Assembly: GCA_022385755.1 (NCBI GenBank)
Contig: MU278354.1
Span: 248,001-312,000, forward strand
Length of the DNA: 64,000 bases
From: Trametopsis cervina
Lineage: Eukaryota; Basidiomycota; Agaricomycetes; Polyporales; Irpicaceae
Reading direction: 5' to 3'
The position numbers and the translations under genes were made by a program. Every line of letters begins with the position of its first letter. Positions within the stretch are counted from its first letter, which is position 1. This document shows positions 11,933-24,953 of the stretch, in pieces. Under the pieces are notes generated by a model, which had not been told where the DNA came from, made no database searches, and saw only the letters and a program-made list of their open reading frames with translations.

Positions 11933-13020
11933 CTATCCGCGGTAGGTGCAGCAACTATGTAAAGAGCCGTTGTTCATTAGCTTTTGGCCCTCTGGTCTTT
12001 TATTCACATACCTGATCATATACGGTATGAGGGAGGCAAACATACATGCCCACGCTGCCCATGCGAGAAGAAGTGCATCTCCAATATTCACGCTAATGCC
12101 CAATGGCACTTGAGTGCCATTGGGTAAAGGTACAATCCACCCATTGATATCTTGTGCTTTCTTTATGATAATTGTCCAAATGACGACTCCAATCAGCAGT
12201 AGCACAGTCGCCACGATAGCAAAAATTGTCGATAGTAGGAATCCAAGAGCATGTTTGATAAGTCCCCTGTGCGCAGAGTTAACTCGATAGGCAACCAAGT
12301 GAAGATGACTCACGTGAACAGCGCTAGAGCGACTGCTATCGAGCCAAGAAGCAACAGATAGTACGCGCCTCGCGAGAAGTCCCCAAGGTATGAGGAGTTC
12401 ACAAATGTTGTATCAGGAATGAAAGAGTTCGTAAGCCCTGTGTAGTTGACGGGAACGTCGGCCAGGAATGCTTGGTAAGGTTGCAGTCTTGTGCCTGCAG
12501 TGCTGTTGGAGCAAGTGCCATGCGTGTCATTGACATAAGCACAGTATGAATACAATCCAAAGCGGTATTGGTTGCGTAGTCCAGCGTGCTGTTGTAATGG
12601 AGCGGACGAGTTGTCGGTGTATAGTCCAGGAACAGGGTCTGGCGCGGTAGCAGCCGCCAATGCAATGCTAGTATATGTCAGCCTTCAATCTATGTGATGC
12701 CCATGACGCTGCTCACCCATAATTGGACACGTTAACGTTCATCTACCAGATATACAACATATCATTCGTACACCGCCACTGAAGCTATGAAAGTAGTAGG
12801 GTAATTACCATTGCAATGTTGCGCGGAACGCTTGAAGTATTGATTTGGCCGACCTAGAACACAAAGATAAGATAGGGCAAATCCAAATGCACGAATCTAG
12901 AATCCACATACGTGCATAAAAATGAGCAACAGCAGCGACACCAATCTGGACTATGGGTCAGTATTGCGCTCCATTTGGGGTAAACGAACTCACGAGAGAA
13001 ATGTCGCCGAACCGATACAT
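11933..13020 (-). CDS. SUR7/PalI family plasma-membrane protein
   Basis: Four-segment membrane protein of the eisosome (MCC) / pH-sensing PalI family. The start at 13020 gives MYRFGDISL, and several very short exons follow, including QIGVAAVAHFYA and GQINTSSVPRNIAM, which resembles the SUR7 loop motif. The exon at 12310-12660 holds the hallmark FGLYSYCAYVNDTHGTCSN, with the two family cysteines, and several N-glycosylation sequons. It ends in a membrane segment (YYLLLLGSIAVALALF). The last exon gives GFLLSTIFAIVATVLLLIG and the fourth segment LLAWAAWACMFASLIPYMI, with the stop at 11933. At least five introns make the N-terminal exons tentative. The gene is head-to-head with ATG26, sharing a 352-bp spacer. 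Confidence 0.82.
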
Positions 13021-13372
13021 AATTCACCGCGAAGGCTGACCATTACGTGTAGATAATCACAGTCGTGAATTCGTGAATGTGGTCGTAGAAGGGTGCCAGC
13101 TTTGCCTCCCGCAGCTCGCCTGGTGTAAAAGTCGAGCAGGCACCTGCCTCGAGGCAGCAGGATGTTGATCGCGAACAGTGTGAACAGTGACGCGCACAAC
13201 ACGTGCAATATCACGTGCAACTCGCCTCAATCTGAGATTAGGCGCGAGTGCCAGTGCTGCCAGAGCGGACACAGCTGCCGCAGCTTGACCAGAGCGGTGT
13301 AATTCAGGCTCGACTACACATCTCACTGCGTTGCTTACGCGTCTTCTACGTCCTGTGCACGACCAACACGCG
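13021..13372. promoter_or_regulatory. divergent spacer between SUR7-like gene and ATG26
   Basis: The two genes start at either end of this 352-bp stretch, so it must contain both promoters. CGCGAGTG/CACGTG-type motifs occur near 13200-13250, including CACGTGCAA at about 13212. No TATA box stands out. No competing gene is apparent. Confidence 0.5.
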
Positions 13373-16300
13373 ATGTCTGAGAACCATTCTGTCAAGGCCA
13401 TCATACAGGGTGCCGAAGGCCCGCCTGACTATGAGCATACGTCTTCCAAGCCCAGGTTGTCCACCGGCGGCTCTCCCACTGAGTCTCGGACTAGCGTCGT
13501 AAGGCGTGCAGTGGGGAAGACAGCAGATAAACTGTACAGAAGCAAATCTCCCGGAACACCAGACCAATTATCACAGAGTCAGCCAGCGGTGTCCTCGGGA
13601 ACCAGACGAATGTTCAGTCTCAGTAGGAAAGGTAAAGAGAGAGCGCCACCGGAAGGCGAAGGTGCGAGAGTCCCTTTTGTTCATGTTCGATATACTGTCT
13701 TACTTATAATGAACCAGACGAGCCTCCAACCGCACAATCTCAAGTGCTCAGTCCGACGTTGGGTCTGCGGCCTTCTCACAGACGGAAGACTTCACAAACG
13801 TCAGCCCGTGGCGACGATGATTCGCCATTCATAACGCCCCGGTCTCCTCCATTTGGCCCTTCACGTTCCATACTGAATATATTCCGGGGAGATGGCAGCG
13901 TTAGTAGACTGTTGTCGCCACATGATTCCAATACCCATCTGATCCCTTCACAGATGCGCGCCGGCACACAAACACTGATACAAGCATTGCAAGCTATGCC
14001 ATGGGCAGATGACCCCAATGATGATGACGAGCTTCACCATGACATTACGCCAGGAGAGCCGGAGAGTGATGACGAAGATCATTTTGGTCAGTGGAAGTGT
14101 TAACTGGTATCCTCATACTAACTCGGCACTTCTGTACACTCTAGTGGGCCGGCTGGCGTCATCTATCCACACCATTTACCGCCCTTTGGCCCGTTCCCGC
14201 CGGGAAAATGCACCGGGCACGAAGGGCACTAAAGACCAGAAACTGCCAAGTGTTTCAGATGTTGAGGATGAACAAGTGTCAGAAGAGCCCATATTATCAG
14301 AAGAGGATGCCGAGGAGGACTTCGAACCTATGGAGTCTGCATCGTTCCGCTCTAAACATGATAACAAGCGAAGGCTTCATCTATCTCTGCAACCTCTGGC
14401 CGAACTTAGCCTCAGTGCACAAGAAGATGGCACTATCCTCACACATCCTCCGAGGTCGGGTAGTATGGCCACAGTCAAAGTCCAGCGAAGAGCACGGCTA
14501 GCCGAGAAATTAAGAGAGATATTTGAGGTACCGAATATTGAAGAGGTTATCGCAGGTACGTTCATATAAGATGCAGGTGAATATCGACTTACTGTGCTCA
14601 TAGAGATGCCGTGCTGGTTGCTCAGGTCGATATGTGAGTCTGATTGATTGATGCATGATAGACCATGGTTGGTGCTGACCATAAAGTCAAGTGCTACAAG
14701 GCTATATGTATCTCACGGATTCCTACGTTTGTTTCTTTGCCCACATGCCCTCCCGAGAAGTAAGTCCCACGTGAGCGCAACGTTGAAACTTTCAGCTTAA
14801 TTATGTTTGCAGGACCAGGTTCTGAAGTCAGGATGGCTGAATAAACGGGCAACACGTACCAAACGTTGGATAAGGCATTGGTTTGTACTGAAGAATGACG
14901 TACTTTCCTGGTACCAGTCTTCATCGGTGAGTGGAGAGTGTTTATATAACTTTCTGCGCCTTCATGTTTGTGATAGGACCCATATTTCCCTCATGGCGTT
15001 GTGGATATAAGATACGTGATGTCTTGCGAAGCTAGCGGCGACAAAGATATACGGTTGCGGACAAACCAGAAAGTTATCAAATTATCTGCAGACTCCGTTC
15101 CCAGTCGTGACGAATGGGTCAAAGCCATCCGAAAGGTCATGTTCAAATCACAGAACATGGGCGATAGTGTTAAGGCAAGTGCCTTGATGGCGTCTTCAGT
15201 TCCACATAGCCTCATACTGTCTACTATAGATCGCAATTCCCTATGCGGCTATAGTGGACGTTGAGAAATCCACTGCGATGGATTTCAGCGAGACCATTGA
15301 GATCAAGACAGTGGATCAAGCGGATCATTTCTCGGTTGACTCTCACTTCTTCGCATATTTCCAAGACTTGTCTGCAGCACTTGAGCAGATTCGTGATGCT
15401 GTTCGCACATATCGCAGCCATCCCGGGCATCCATCTCCACCCCCTGTACTTGATACTACCGCTGTCCGAAGCCCTCAGTCTCCAGGGCCTACGGAACGGG
15501 TTCCTGCACCCGTTACGGAGACCTTGCCCAAAAGCTCTTCTGGTTTCCGTTTCACATCATTGCTGCGACCCTTACAAGAGTCATTGCCTTTGATGCGCGT
15601 GCTCAGCTCCGACAATGTAGACACTGGAGAGGAGTATACGCACATTTCGAAGAGGGCTGGTTCGTCTTTTGTACCTGTTACCACTACCTCACCGACTTCC
15701 TCGCCACGCTCTACAAAAGTTTCGGAATCACCTTCAACCTCTCTTGCCTCTCCAGGTTTGTCTCCCACTACGCCTCCTCATACATACCCCCCAACCCACT
15801 CCCGTTCGGCTTCATTAGATTTATATGCTCCTCCTTCTCGCGAGGGCGGTGGCTGGGGAGTAAACGTCTCATCCTGGTTAAAGATGCCCTCACGGAGACT
15901 ATTGTCGACGCCGTTCAGTAGCTCCCCCCGATCGCACATTGAACACTCGACGTCTTTACCCGCAGGTGCAGGGTCTGGCGGTGTCTCTGAGGTAGTAACG
16001 ACACATCCCTCTCTTTCGATAACTAGTCACAGCAGCGGAGACTACGGTTTCTTCAGTATGCTGGAGGCGCCTGAATCTGTTGTTGACGCGGAAACGGAGG
16101 ATAAGTTCCGCACCTACTTTGCTTTCGATGAGAAGGAGAAACTACTCGGATGTGAGTCGTACGAATCATTTGACAAGGAAATAATTTTAACAGCGGCCTA
16201 CAGACTTCCCTGGATATATCTTCCGGCTACTTCCTGTTTATGGCCGCCTCTTTATATCAACGAACTACTTCTCCTTCCGATCAAGCGGACCACTGACGTC

Positions 16301-18647
16301 TCGCACCACTGTGAGTAAAGCCGCGTTCTGTGTTACAACGTGTCTTATGCTATAGGAACTAGATGATTCTGCCCCTGAGAGATGTTCTGTCAACTGAGCC
16401 GTGCAAGGCCTTTCGCTTCGGCCACCATGGTCTAGTCGTCATTGTGAGAGGTCACGAAGAATTGTTTTTCGAGTTTTCCGATGAGTCCAAACGAGCGGCA
16501 TTTGTCCACTTACTGGAGAAGCAAGTGGATGATCTTCGCCGACGAGTTGCTGCTGGAGAAGCCCAACCCCAAAGTGTGGGTCAGCGCGAAGCTCTCATCC
16601 TGGAAGAGTTTGGACCACGCACCCCGAAGATATCGGACAACGACTATACTGCCGAACCAGATACCATGGAGAAATCAGTCCCTGCGGTCATGTTCACGTC
16701 AACTTCTTCGACATTCCTGACCTTCAAACCAAGAACTTCCCTCCATTTCACATTCCTCACTATAGGATCTCGAGGAGATGTTCAACCGTACATTGCCCTA
16801 GCGAAAGGACTAATAGCGGACGGCCATCGCTGTCGTATTGCTACACATGGCGAATTTAAGGATTGGGTTGAATCTGTAAGTTTTCAAATACTCGACTAGA
16901 ACAGGAATCTAATATGTCAATCCTCAGCATGGTATTGAGTTCGGGTATGTTGGTGGTGACCCCGCCGAACTCATGAGAATATGTGTTGAGAATGGGACAT
17001 TTACCGTTGCCTTCCTCAGAGAGGGTATGACAAAGGTTTGTTGTCTATACATTTGGTGTATGCACACGACTAAGTATCATCAGTTCCGCGGCTGGATAGA
17101 TGACCTGCTCAAGACCTCGTGGGATGCTTGCCAAGGTACTGATGTGCTGGTTGAGAGTCCGAGTGCTATGGGTGGCATCCATATAGCCGAAGCGTTGAGG
17201 ATCCCTTACTTCAGGGCATTTACTATGACTTGGAGCAGGACTAGGTTTGTTGCTCGATCTTACTCCTGGGACGTCATCTCATGCTTTCCTCCATATACAT
17301 AGGGCGTATCCGCATGCGTTTGCTGTTCCTGAACATAAGGTGAGTTGAGTGCCTGGCACAAACTCTGTGATATTGACTTGTCGTTATAGATGGGAGGAAA
17401 TTACAATTACATGGTGAATATCTTTAAGCAGAAACATCATCTACGTGGAATCGCTAATTGTTCCTCTCTCAGTCCTACGTACTCTTCGACCAGGTCTTCT
17501 GGAGAGGCACCTCTGGGCAGATCAATAAGTGGCGCCGGAACACTCTGGGCCTTCACAGCACAAGTCTTGACAAAATGGAGCCTCACAAGGTTCCCTTCTT
17601 GTACAATTTCAGCCCCACGGTCGTCCCTCCGCCACTTGATTGGCCCGAATGGATACGCATCACTGGTAAATAGTCATGCTCATCGAGATGGATGGGATGT
17701 GCTCAACTTCATAATAGGTTACTGGTTCCTTGACGATGCCAATGTGAGCAAAGCAAAGTGGGAACCTCCGGCGGATCTTATAGAATTCATGGAGTCCGCC
17801 CGCAAAGCAAAGAAGAAAATCGTGTATATTGGCTTTGGCAGTATCGTTGTCTCCGATCCGAAGACTATGACACGGGATGTTGTGGAGGCCATAGTCCAGA
17901 GTGGTGTCTATGCGATCTTATCAAAGGGGTGGTCGGATCGGCTTGTTAAGAACGCTGCCGATGCTGCTAGCGAAGCAGAATCATTCCCTAAGCAGATATA
18001 CCCAATCTCATCTATCCCTCACGACTGGTTGTTCAAGCAAATCGATGCCGCTTGCCACCATGGTGGGGCTGGCACAACTGGGGCCAGTCTTAGGGGTAAG
18101 TGGTTCTATGCAAGGGACCGAGCAGCTACTGACACAACATACCAGCTGGTATTCCGACTATCATCAAACCTTTCTTTGGCGACCAATTCTTCTGGGCGGA
18201 TCGGGTGGAAGCTCTGGGCATTGGCTCAGCTGTTCGCAAGCTTACCGTGCAAAGCCTGACGGAGGCACTTCTAGCAGCAACTACCGATGTGAAGCAAATT
18301 GAAAGGGCGAAGATGATCGGGGAACAGATACGAGCCGTAAGCTTTCCATTCTTTTGATGCCTGGGATTGAACATCTGACTGGTCTGTAGGAAAACGGCGT
18401 AGGCACCGCTATCGAAGCGATATATCGCGACTTAGAATACGCAAGGTCTCTGATCAAACGATCACCGCGGACGGAACCGCAGGAACCGGATCGGGCAGAA
18501 TATAATGCAAGCCACAGCCCCAGAAACGTTCCCTCTACGGTTGACCCAGTATCGCCTGCCGGCCGCACCGGTCGAAGTTCGTCTGACTCTGCTCACCAGG
18601 ACGGTGCGACCAGTGACTGGAGTGTGATTTCCGACCAAGAGGACTGA
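13373..18647 (+). CDS. ATG26: UDP-glucose:sterol 3-beta-glucosyltransferase (ATG26/UGT51 type)
   Basis: Transfers glucose from UDP-glucose to ergosterol-like sterols at membranes; orthologues act in pexophagy in some fungi. The ATG at 13373 gives [20 protein letters not shown]. The N-terminus is Ser/Pro-rich. Then follow a GRAM domain (from about 14490, with MPSRE), a PH domain ([21 protein letters not shown] at about 14826 to EWVKAIRKV), a long Ser/Pro-rich linker and a second GRAM-like part ([20 protein letters not shown]). The GT28/GT1 catalytic half begins [22 protein letters not shown] at about 16750. It continues with [30 protein letters not shown] and the sugar-donor motif [14 protein letters not shown] at about 18055, followed by [16 protein letters not shown]. 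The C-tail is acidic and stops at 18647. A dozen or more introns are present. The order GRAM-PH-GRAM-GT is diagnostic. Confidence 0.95.
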
Positions 18648-18792
18648 GCCATACTCACCATAGATACACTATTCCCAACTCCTTACATCTACTCCATCTC
18701 ACGTTATTTGTAAAGTATTGCTACTAAGTTTACACACTCATACTGTATTTCAACATTTCACCCCCGCTCTTTGTGTATGTACGTAGTAGTGT

Positions 18793-20379
18793 CTACATGG
18801 AGGCACCGCCGTAATGCTCATCGAATATGCGTTTACTAAATTGGCCGAAGTTCTCCTTGGTTGAAAGCGGTTGATCGGTATTGGGCTGCATGAAAAGAGC
18901 AAATGTTTCCCGTGAGGTCGTATCTGAGTCTGCTGACGCTCCGACGCGAACGCAATGAGGGGTAGCTCTGAGCTTTCCAGCGGTGGCAAGCTCAAGAGCC
19001 TCACCCGTCTGGAATGCTAAGCAATCCGAAGGGATTGTCACCTTCGTGAGGTCCCCTCCACGGGTGCGGATGTACAGCCCGGAAGCTGGCGAGGGAGACC
19101 CCACTACTACCGGCTCAGAAGCACCAGCTGATGTTTTGAGGTACATGGCCTACATGAGAAGTGATGTGAGAGGCGAATGGCACATAGAGGGTTGACGAAC
19201 CGAGCAGAGTCCTGTCAGGAGAGAATGATCCAAGTGAAACCCACACCAACTATCTATGGGTTCGTCGTCTGCTGGTAAAGGTGTTTCTGGGGATGGAGGG
19301 AAATAATGCAGAAGGCGTGCTTTCGCCGTTTGTGACGACTGTATGAGGCCAGACAATGACAGGGAGGAATCGCTCAGATACGTCGAAGCTGGTTTAATTC
19401 CATCAATATATATATATATCAAGATCTTCACAGTGTGGCACTAGGTTCTCACCGAAAGGCTGGCATGCTACAGCCAGTTCACAGCCGACCCCGAAAACAA
19501 ACCTAGGTCATTTGGCCCGTTGAGGACCTGTGGTGTAAAGTATTTGTGTGAACCGTACCTGCCTAGGTCTTTGAACGCTTGTTCAAAGCCTTGTACCTCT
19601 GTGATATCCTCAGTTGGCCCTAGACCGTTGTTTATAGCATAAGAACAATGCAGGCGGAAGGAGCGGTGCTTACAAATGTTCTTCCCATAATATTCCGGAT
19701 ATGCTTCTCGGATAATAGGCGACACATTGGGTTCATCGACTACAGGGTTGGCGTAGTAGGACCCCTTCAGGGTATCTGGAAACAAAGCAAACTTCAGCTT
19801 CAGCATCGAACGATCCTTCGTCAGGTCATAAGAACTATTTACCAGGTTTGCCATTCATGATCTCCTGTAATGAGAGAGTATCGTTAAAAAAGGAGGTAAA
19901 CATGGTTCCTTCCGTACCTTGCCATGCGACCAACCAAAGCTTTTGCATTTTTCGTGAATATTAGTGGATAATACTTGTGGATCTAGCATTACTTACCTAT
20001 ATCTGCTCTTCGGGTCTGCAAAACGCTCCCTTGTGCGCTCATCGAGAGAAGCAAACTTGTATGCAAGCTTTAGCAAGCGTTCTCTCGCTGACACGTACGT
20101 AGGAGGCAGATCCCGAACTATGATGATACCAAGACTATCTGGCTGCGAGCCGAATGCCTTCTCTACATTAAAAGAAAAGATGTGATAGGAATCAACGGTT
20201 TCCAGTTCTTGTGCGGAGAAGTACTCACCAATGCTCGCAGTTAGAGATGATGGATCTGATATCAGTGTTCTATACGATATCGAAACGGCTCCTTCAGGTG
20301 TCGTTGTGATTTTCAGTGCAGGACTGGCCTGCGGGGTTAGTGTTGCCATTGTGTGTCGCAGCGCAGATCGAACAGCCAT
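18793..20379 (-). CDS. 2-oxoglutarate/Fe(II)-dependent dioxygenase, isopenicillin-N-synthase-like
   Basis: Non-haem iron oxygenase of the clavaminate/isopenicillin-N synthase-like fold; the substrate is unknown. The start at 20379 gives MAVRSALRHTMATLTPQ; the second ATG, ten codons later, is a good alternative. After a 5' intron the reading continues EKAFGSQPDSLGIIIVRDLP, the usual N-terminal strand of the family, then ERLLKLAYKFASLDERTRE and FGWSHGKEIMNGKPD. The iron site is HLD in WCGFHLDHSLLTGL (about 19235) with a distal His in RATPHCVRV. The 2-oxoglutarate contact is RETFALFMQP (about 18905), where R-E-T replaces the common R-x-S. The stop is at 18793. About six short introns occur. The gene is convergent with ATG26 and tail-to-head with RIC1. 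Confidence 0.83.
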
Positions 20380-20547
20380 TCAAGTTGCTGATAACGCGCG
20401 GCCCTTTTATATCAGGTGTGGAGGTAGAGATCCGGGCGCAAGCCTGATAATTTGCTTGACATATGCATGCGGCATGCATTCTATACATGTATAGATAGAG
20501 AGATAACGACTCCAGAGTTTGAAAAATATACATATGTGCATAATAAT

Positions 20548-23500
20548 TTAGGATTGGGAAGTTCCGCTCACGGCAGCGTGCCCGTTTCCTGTGTCAAGGA
20601 GACCAGTCTCGTGCACTGCCAGACGTAGAGCCTCCCCGGAATCGTCGATGGATCGAAGGAATCTCAGCAACTCTCGACACAGTTGCCACTCTTTGGCTTC
20701 TATCGCACACCGGAGTAAACGTATTGCATCGTCGTGTTCACCATCCAGTTGTTCCAAAGTATGCAGCACGAGTAAGTACGAACCGGCGGTCTTCAGTCTT
20801 CCTGATGCGAGGCAGACCTATACTCGTTTCTTATTAGCGGTGTATCTATTCAATGTGGAGAATACAAACCTCGAACAACGTCTTCGGGTTTCCTACAACG
20901 TCAAAGAGTCGGGGCCAGTTGGTGACTTCTATCTTCCGAGCACAATTCACGACGACGTCCAGCGCAGCGTCGAAATAGTCCAAGAAGTCCACAGTATTTG
21001 TTAAAGTTTTCTGCTTTCTCTCCAGCTCAGCCTCGTGCGATCCATCCTCCCGGACAGAAGGGAGATCGTCTTCAATGACGCCATGCAACAAGACCTCCAG
21101 TGCATGGGCAAAGAAAACAAGGTGCTGGTAGTGATATGCAAACGAGACCGCTTCGCTTAGTTGCCCATTCTCCAAGTGTACACGAAGGACATGCTGCAAG
21201 AACAAATGCGTCTGCGATAGACATCAGGGCGTGAATGACGTTGACAGTCTATCGACAGCGCAGACATACACTTGTAACGTGCCGGAACATGATAAACGGG
21301 AGGTTCATTCTTGATGCAGCTTCGTGTTCGACGCCGATGATGATACCCTTGTCCATGAGCACGGCTGAGCAAACCGTCAGACCACCATAGAGGCCGAGGT
21401 GTTCGTATACTCACATAACGGGTAGAAATCCAATGGAATACTGACACTTTCTTTGACATGTTCAGGCTGGGATTCGACGGAAGGTTCAGGCGACTCGATG
21501 GCCAAGGCGTTCAACCACACCCTGATGTTCTGGCCGTCATATCCCCAAAGAGAGTTCTCGAGAGCACCGATACCCCGAAGATGTATCCAGCAGAACTCAA
21601 TCCGATCAGATAGGAGTTGCATATCGTACTTGACTTCTTGGTCACCTGTCTGCGCAATTGCATGAGAGGGGTGAGATTTTGTGAATCGTTGTAAATACCT
21701 TGTTCGGTCTGAGGAGAACCAGGTTACCACCAACTATCATAAGCACAGTTGCTACAGCAAGGTCATCCGTTGGATCCCCAAGTTCTGGGGTACATGTAAG
21801 CAAGTGTGACGACTACTTACTAAGAATAAGACGTACGCTTCTGCGCGGCCGGTATCATCCAGCTGAGAACTCGGACTGCGTTTGGTGCAGTGATAACACC
21901 ATCGAAGCTGATGCTGCCACAGGCATGGAGTTTGATACTGTCATCAGTGGGTACAATGAGGTAGTGGTGCAAGATGTTGTCTGCAGTATACACGAGTAGA
22001 GAATTGTCGACCAGAGAGAGTATGACCACAGGTGAGGTGAGGACCTCACGATGCAGCACTTGCTGATTACTCAACTCCAGATCCCGAGAATATAGGCGGA
22101 TCTTGTAGCAGTTTCAATATACCAGCTTTGTATTTATCTCGGGTGCGTACCTGGTAAGTTTTCGATAACTCTACTGCAACAACTAGCACATGGTGAAACC
22201 AGAGCAAACCACCTCTCACGGTAAAGGCCTGTTCTTGCAGCTCGTCTTCAAACATCTTCCAGCGGCCCGAGTTTGAGCTGTAATGACAGAGGCCCCGACG
22301 ACCCGCGATAGCAATCAGTCTACCGTCTGTGCTCAGTGCAGAATATCTTATTGGCCAGTTAGTTGCCAAATAATCCTGTGGAATCTGCATTGCTTGATCG
22401 TCAGATGTATTCCATATTTCTACTGGGGCAGGCAAACCTTGATCCGTTGCCATACATCCGACTCTGGGTTGATGACACTCATGTCAGGCTGGTCAGCGCC
22501 ACGGTACACAAGAACTCGGTCGTCCATTTGAAGAAAGGCATATTGTGTGTTATCCTGCCGGCAGTGATGTCAGCCCAACCGGCCACATATCATTTTGGTC
22601 TCTCTTACCGGAGAATGCTGCGCGGTATTTGCACTCTTCGCGAAGGGAATGATGAAAAGCTCTCCATCAGGCGCTTCAAGGCATTCAGCAGCAGTACTAG
22701 TGTAAATCAGTTGGGCCTAGCAGCTCACAATTAGGTGCCGAATCAGCCAACACAACCAACTCGAAATTTCCGGGGCCCCAAAACTGAGGATAGAACGTTC
22801 AGTATCAGTTCGATGATCTACACGGGCGGCACCCACCAAATCTCGTATCCCGTACATGAACGCATCCGTGAATCTCGTTTCGTCCACCTCGTATTCCGTC
22901 CCAAATCCCCATGCCAGACATCTCCCACCGACGCTCCAAACGGCCCAGCCATTCTTCCATCCAACTGCTAGTACATGTCCGTCTGAACTCCATTCCATAG
23001 TATTGACCGGGCCTGTGTTCTTGTTATATAATTGTGGGATCTGTAAAACCTGCGCAGGGGGTAATATGCCTAGCGAAGGGAGGTTGACAAGTTCCACTGC
23101 ACCCCTTCACATGCAAAACGGTTTCAATAACAAAACAGGAGATCTGGTGCAACAACACTTACCCGTGCATACCTATAGCGGCGAGTGAGAATTTGGCGTT
23201 GATGGATACTGCGATTGCCCGTCGTGGTTCGTCATAGTGGTATTGATCAGCATCCGGGTCGTCTGGGCGGACCAGCCGTCGTTTCTGTACCCACTTCGGA
23301 GGCTCGACATTGTGAATACAAGTCCCGTGCCATAGTGGGCCCAATGCCTGGCTGTCGGAAGGGCTCATGTGATGTTCGTGTTCGAGCTGTAAAGAATTAT
23401 GTCATGAGGCAGGTTGAGAGGATCGAAGGTCAACAACCGACATTCACATTCTCAGTGGCACTGTGTGCTATTCCCTCTGAAGACCTTTCATGACCATTAT

Positions 23501-24452
23501 TTTCGTAAAGTTGAACGAGGTAGGCTCGACCGTCCGAAGTCAGCCAGGTTTCCGTTCCTGTTGTCCTCGAATATAGAATTCGGTCCACCGTGACTAGACA
23601 TTACACCCAGCGTGTTATGAACACAGGAACTCCGAAGGGCCTCAGGTACTCACCATTGCTATCAAGCAACCAAGGGAATAGATCTTCTTGAATGAGCCAT
23701 GTGTCATACATGTTTTCATTCGCTCTATATGGTCCATGTCCGTAGTCATCTCCATCTTGAGCAGAGGGCCATGGGATGCGCTGAACCGAAGGTGGACTCT
23801 TGGTGGAGAAGAGAATGTAATCTCTCCTCGGAGAAACACTGTGCAAGTAACTATCTTCAATTCGCAATGCAGGTCATGAAGAGCAGCCATACGCACCAGA
23901 CGAGACTTCCTTCAATCCGGATAACTCCTTCGAGATGGAGACTCAAAGAAGGCAGCGGCATTCCCTCCCCGGGTCCAGGAAGGAAGTGTCTCTGAGACGC
24001 GGGAGGCAGAGGCGGGGTGCGATAGACAGTCTCCTCTGCGTTCATGTCCACAGTTACAAGGACGAGGTACGAAAGGGTAGTCTACAAAAAGAGCAACGTT
24101 GGGTGTTATGGTAGACCATTGCATATATGCGTAGACATACCTGTATGACTATCTTGCTGCCGTCAGGCGACCACTCCATCGAAACGTTGAGTCCATGCTC
24201 TTCAATAGATGCGGGCGTACGCGTAAGGTGTGCAAGTACAGCTGAAGGCTAGCAAGACGACCTGTCAGTGTTCCAGTCGCGTATGGCCACTCCCGAACGC
24301 ACGCGTTGTCTCCATACCGAGACGCTATCCTTGGTGAGGGTGCCGAATAGCGTCTTACGGGGACTCGCTGCTAGTGAGATAACTTGTTCATGAGGCTGAG
24401 GGAGCGGAGGGGCAGACGAAAGCTGGCGTGCGACGGAAGTTGGAAAGTACAT
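20548..24452 (-). CDS. RIC1: RIC1-type subunit of the Ypt6/Rab6 guanine-nucleotide exchange factor
   Basis: Partner of Rgp1 in the complex that activates Rab6/Ypt6 at the Golgi for endosome-to-Golgi traffic. The start at 24452 gives MYFPTSVARQLSS, the typical RIC1 beginning, and the next residues (SPRKTLFGTLTKDSVSVWRQR) are the first blade of the N-terminal WD40-like propeller. The propeller continues for roughly 2.5 kb with SSDGHVLAVGWKNGWAVWSVGG and WPIRYSALSTDGRLIAIAGRRG. The C-terminal RIC1 domain has HALEVLLHGVIEDDLP (about 21090), FLDYFDAALDVVVNCARKIE and NPKTLFEVC, and ends LLRFLRSIDD with a stop at 20548. The gene is split by more than ten short introns, which I did not all place. No disablement was seen. 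Confidence 0.9.
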
Positions 24453-24953
24453 GGGATGTTGATGACTTCACCGGACAATGCTGAGGGACTTTCGCGCTTC
24501 AAGTAGGTTTGCACGTAGAGGGCATTGGCAGCTGTAGACCCACGGAGGGATTAAGCTTAATATGAGGGTGAAGGAGATAGAGTTTCCGGGCGTGCGGAAT
24601 ACATCATAGAAAGGTACGAGCGCTTGACCAATAATCATCCAGGTCATTGAGCAGGGAACGTGTTGCATGATGATTAGCACTACAAATACATGAGGGTACA
24701 GACTTGCGAAACTACGTGCGAAGATGAAAGGACTAGACGTGAACACTACGAAAGCCAAGCTGTTAAACGGAATACCTATGCAAACCAGAAGGGAATAAAG
24801 GGGTAGGGAGTTGCAGCGGGGATGATACACGTACACAAAAATTCGACGGGATGAACGTTCGTGGTCGATTTTACCTTAAGCCTTAGGAAGTTAACTTAAT
24901 GGACCTTCACGACAGCTGGAACAACGAAACTAGTACTGTGTCTTTTGCTGTGG
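24453..24953. other. spacer between PRELI-type gene and RIC1
   Basis: Contains the presumed RIC1 promoter. A 122-codon Leu/Phe-rich frame on the minus strand (24468-24836) lacks an ATG at its start, any family motif and splice partners. I treat it as non-coding. Confidence 0.4.

Noticed and set aside
24468..24836. Hydrophobic minus-strand frame that could be a membrane protein
   Set aside because: No ATG at the start of the frame, no family motif, and it occupies the RIC1 promoter; likely a chance open frame in T-rich DNA.
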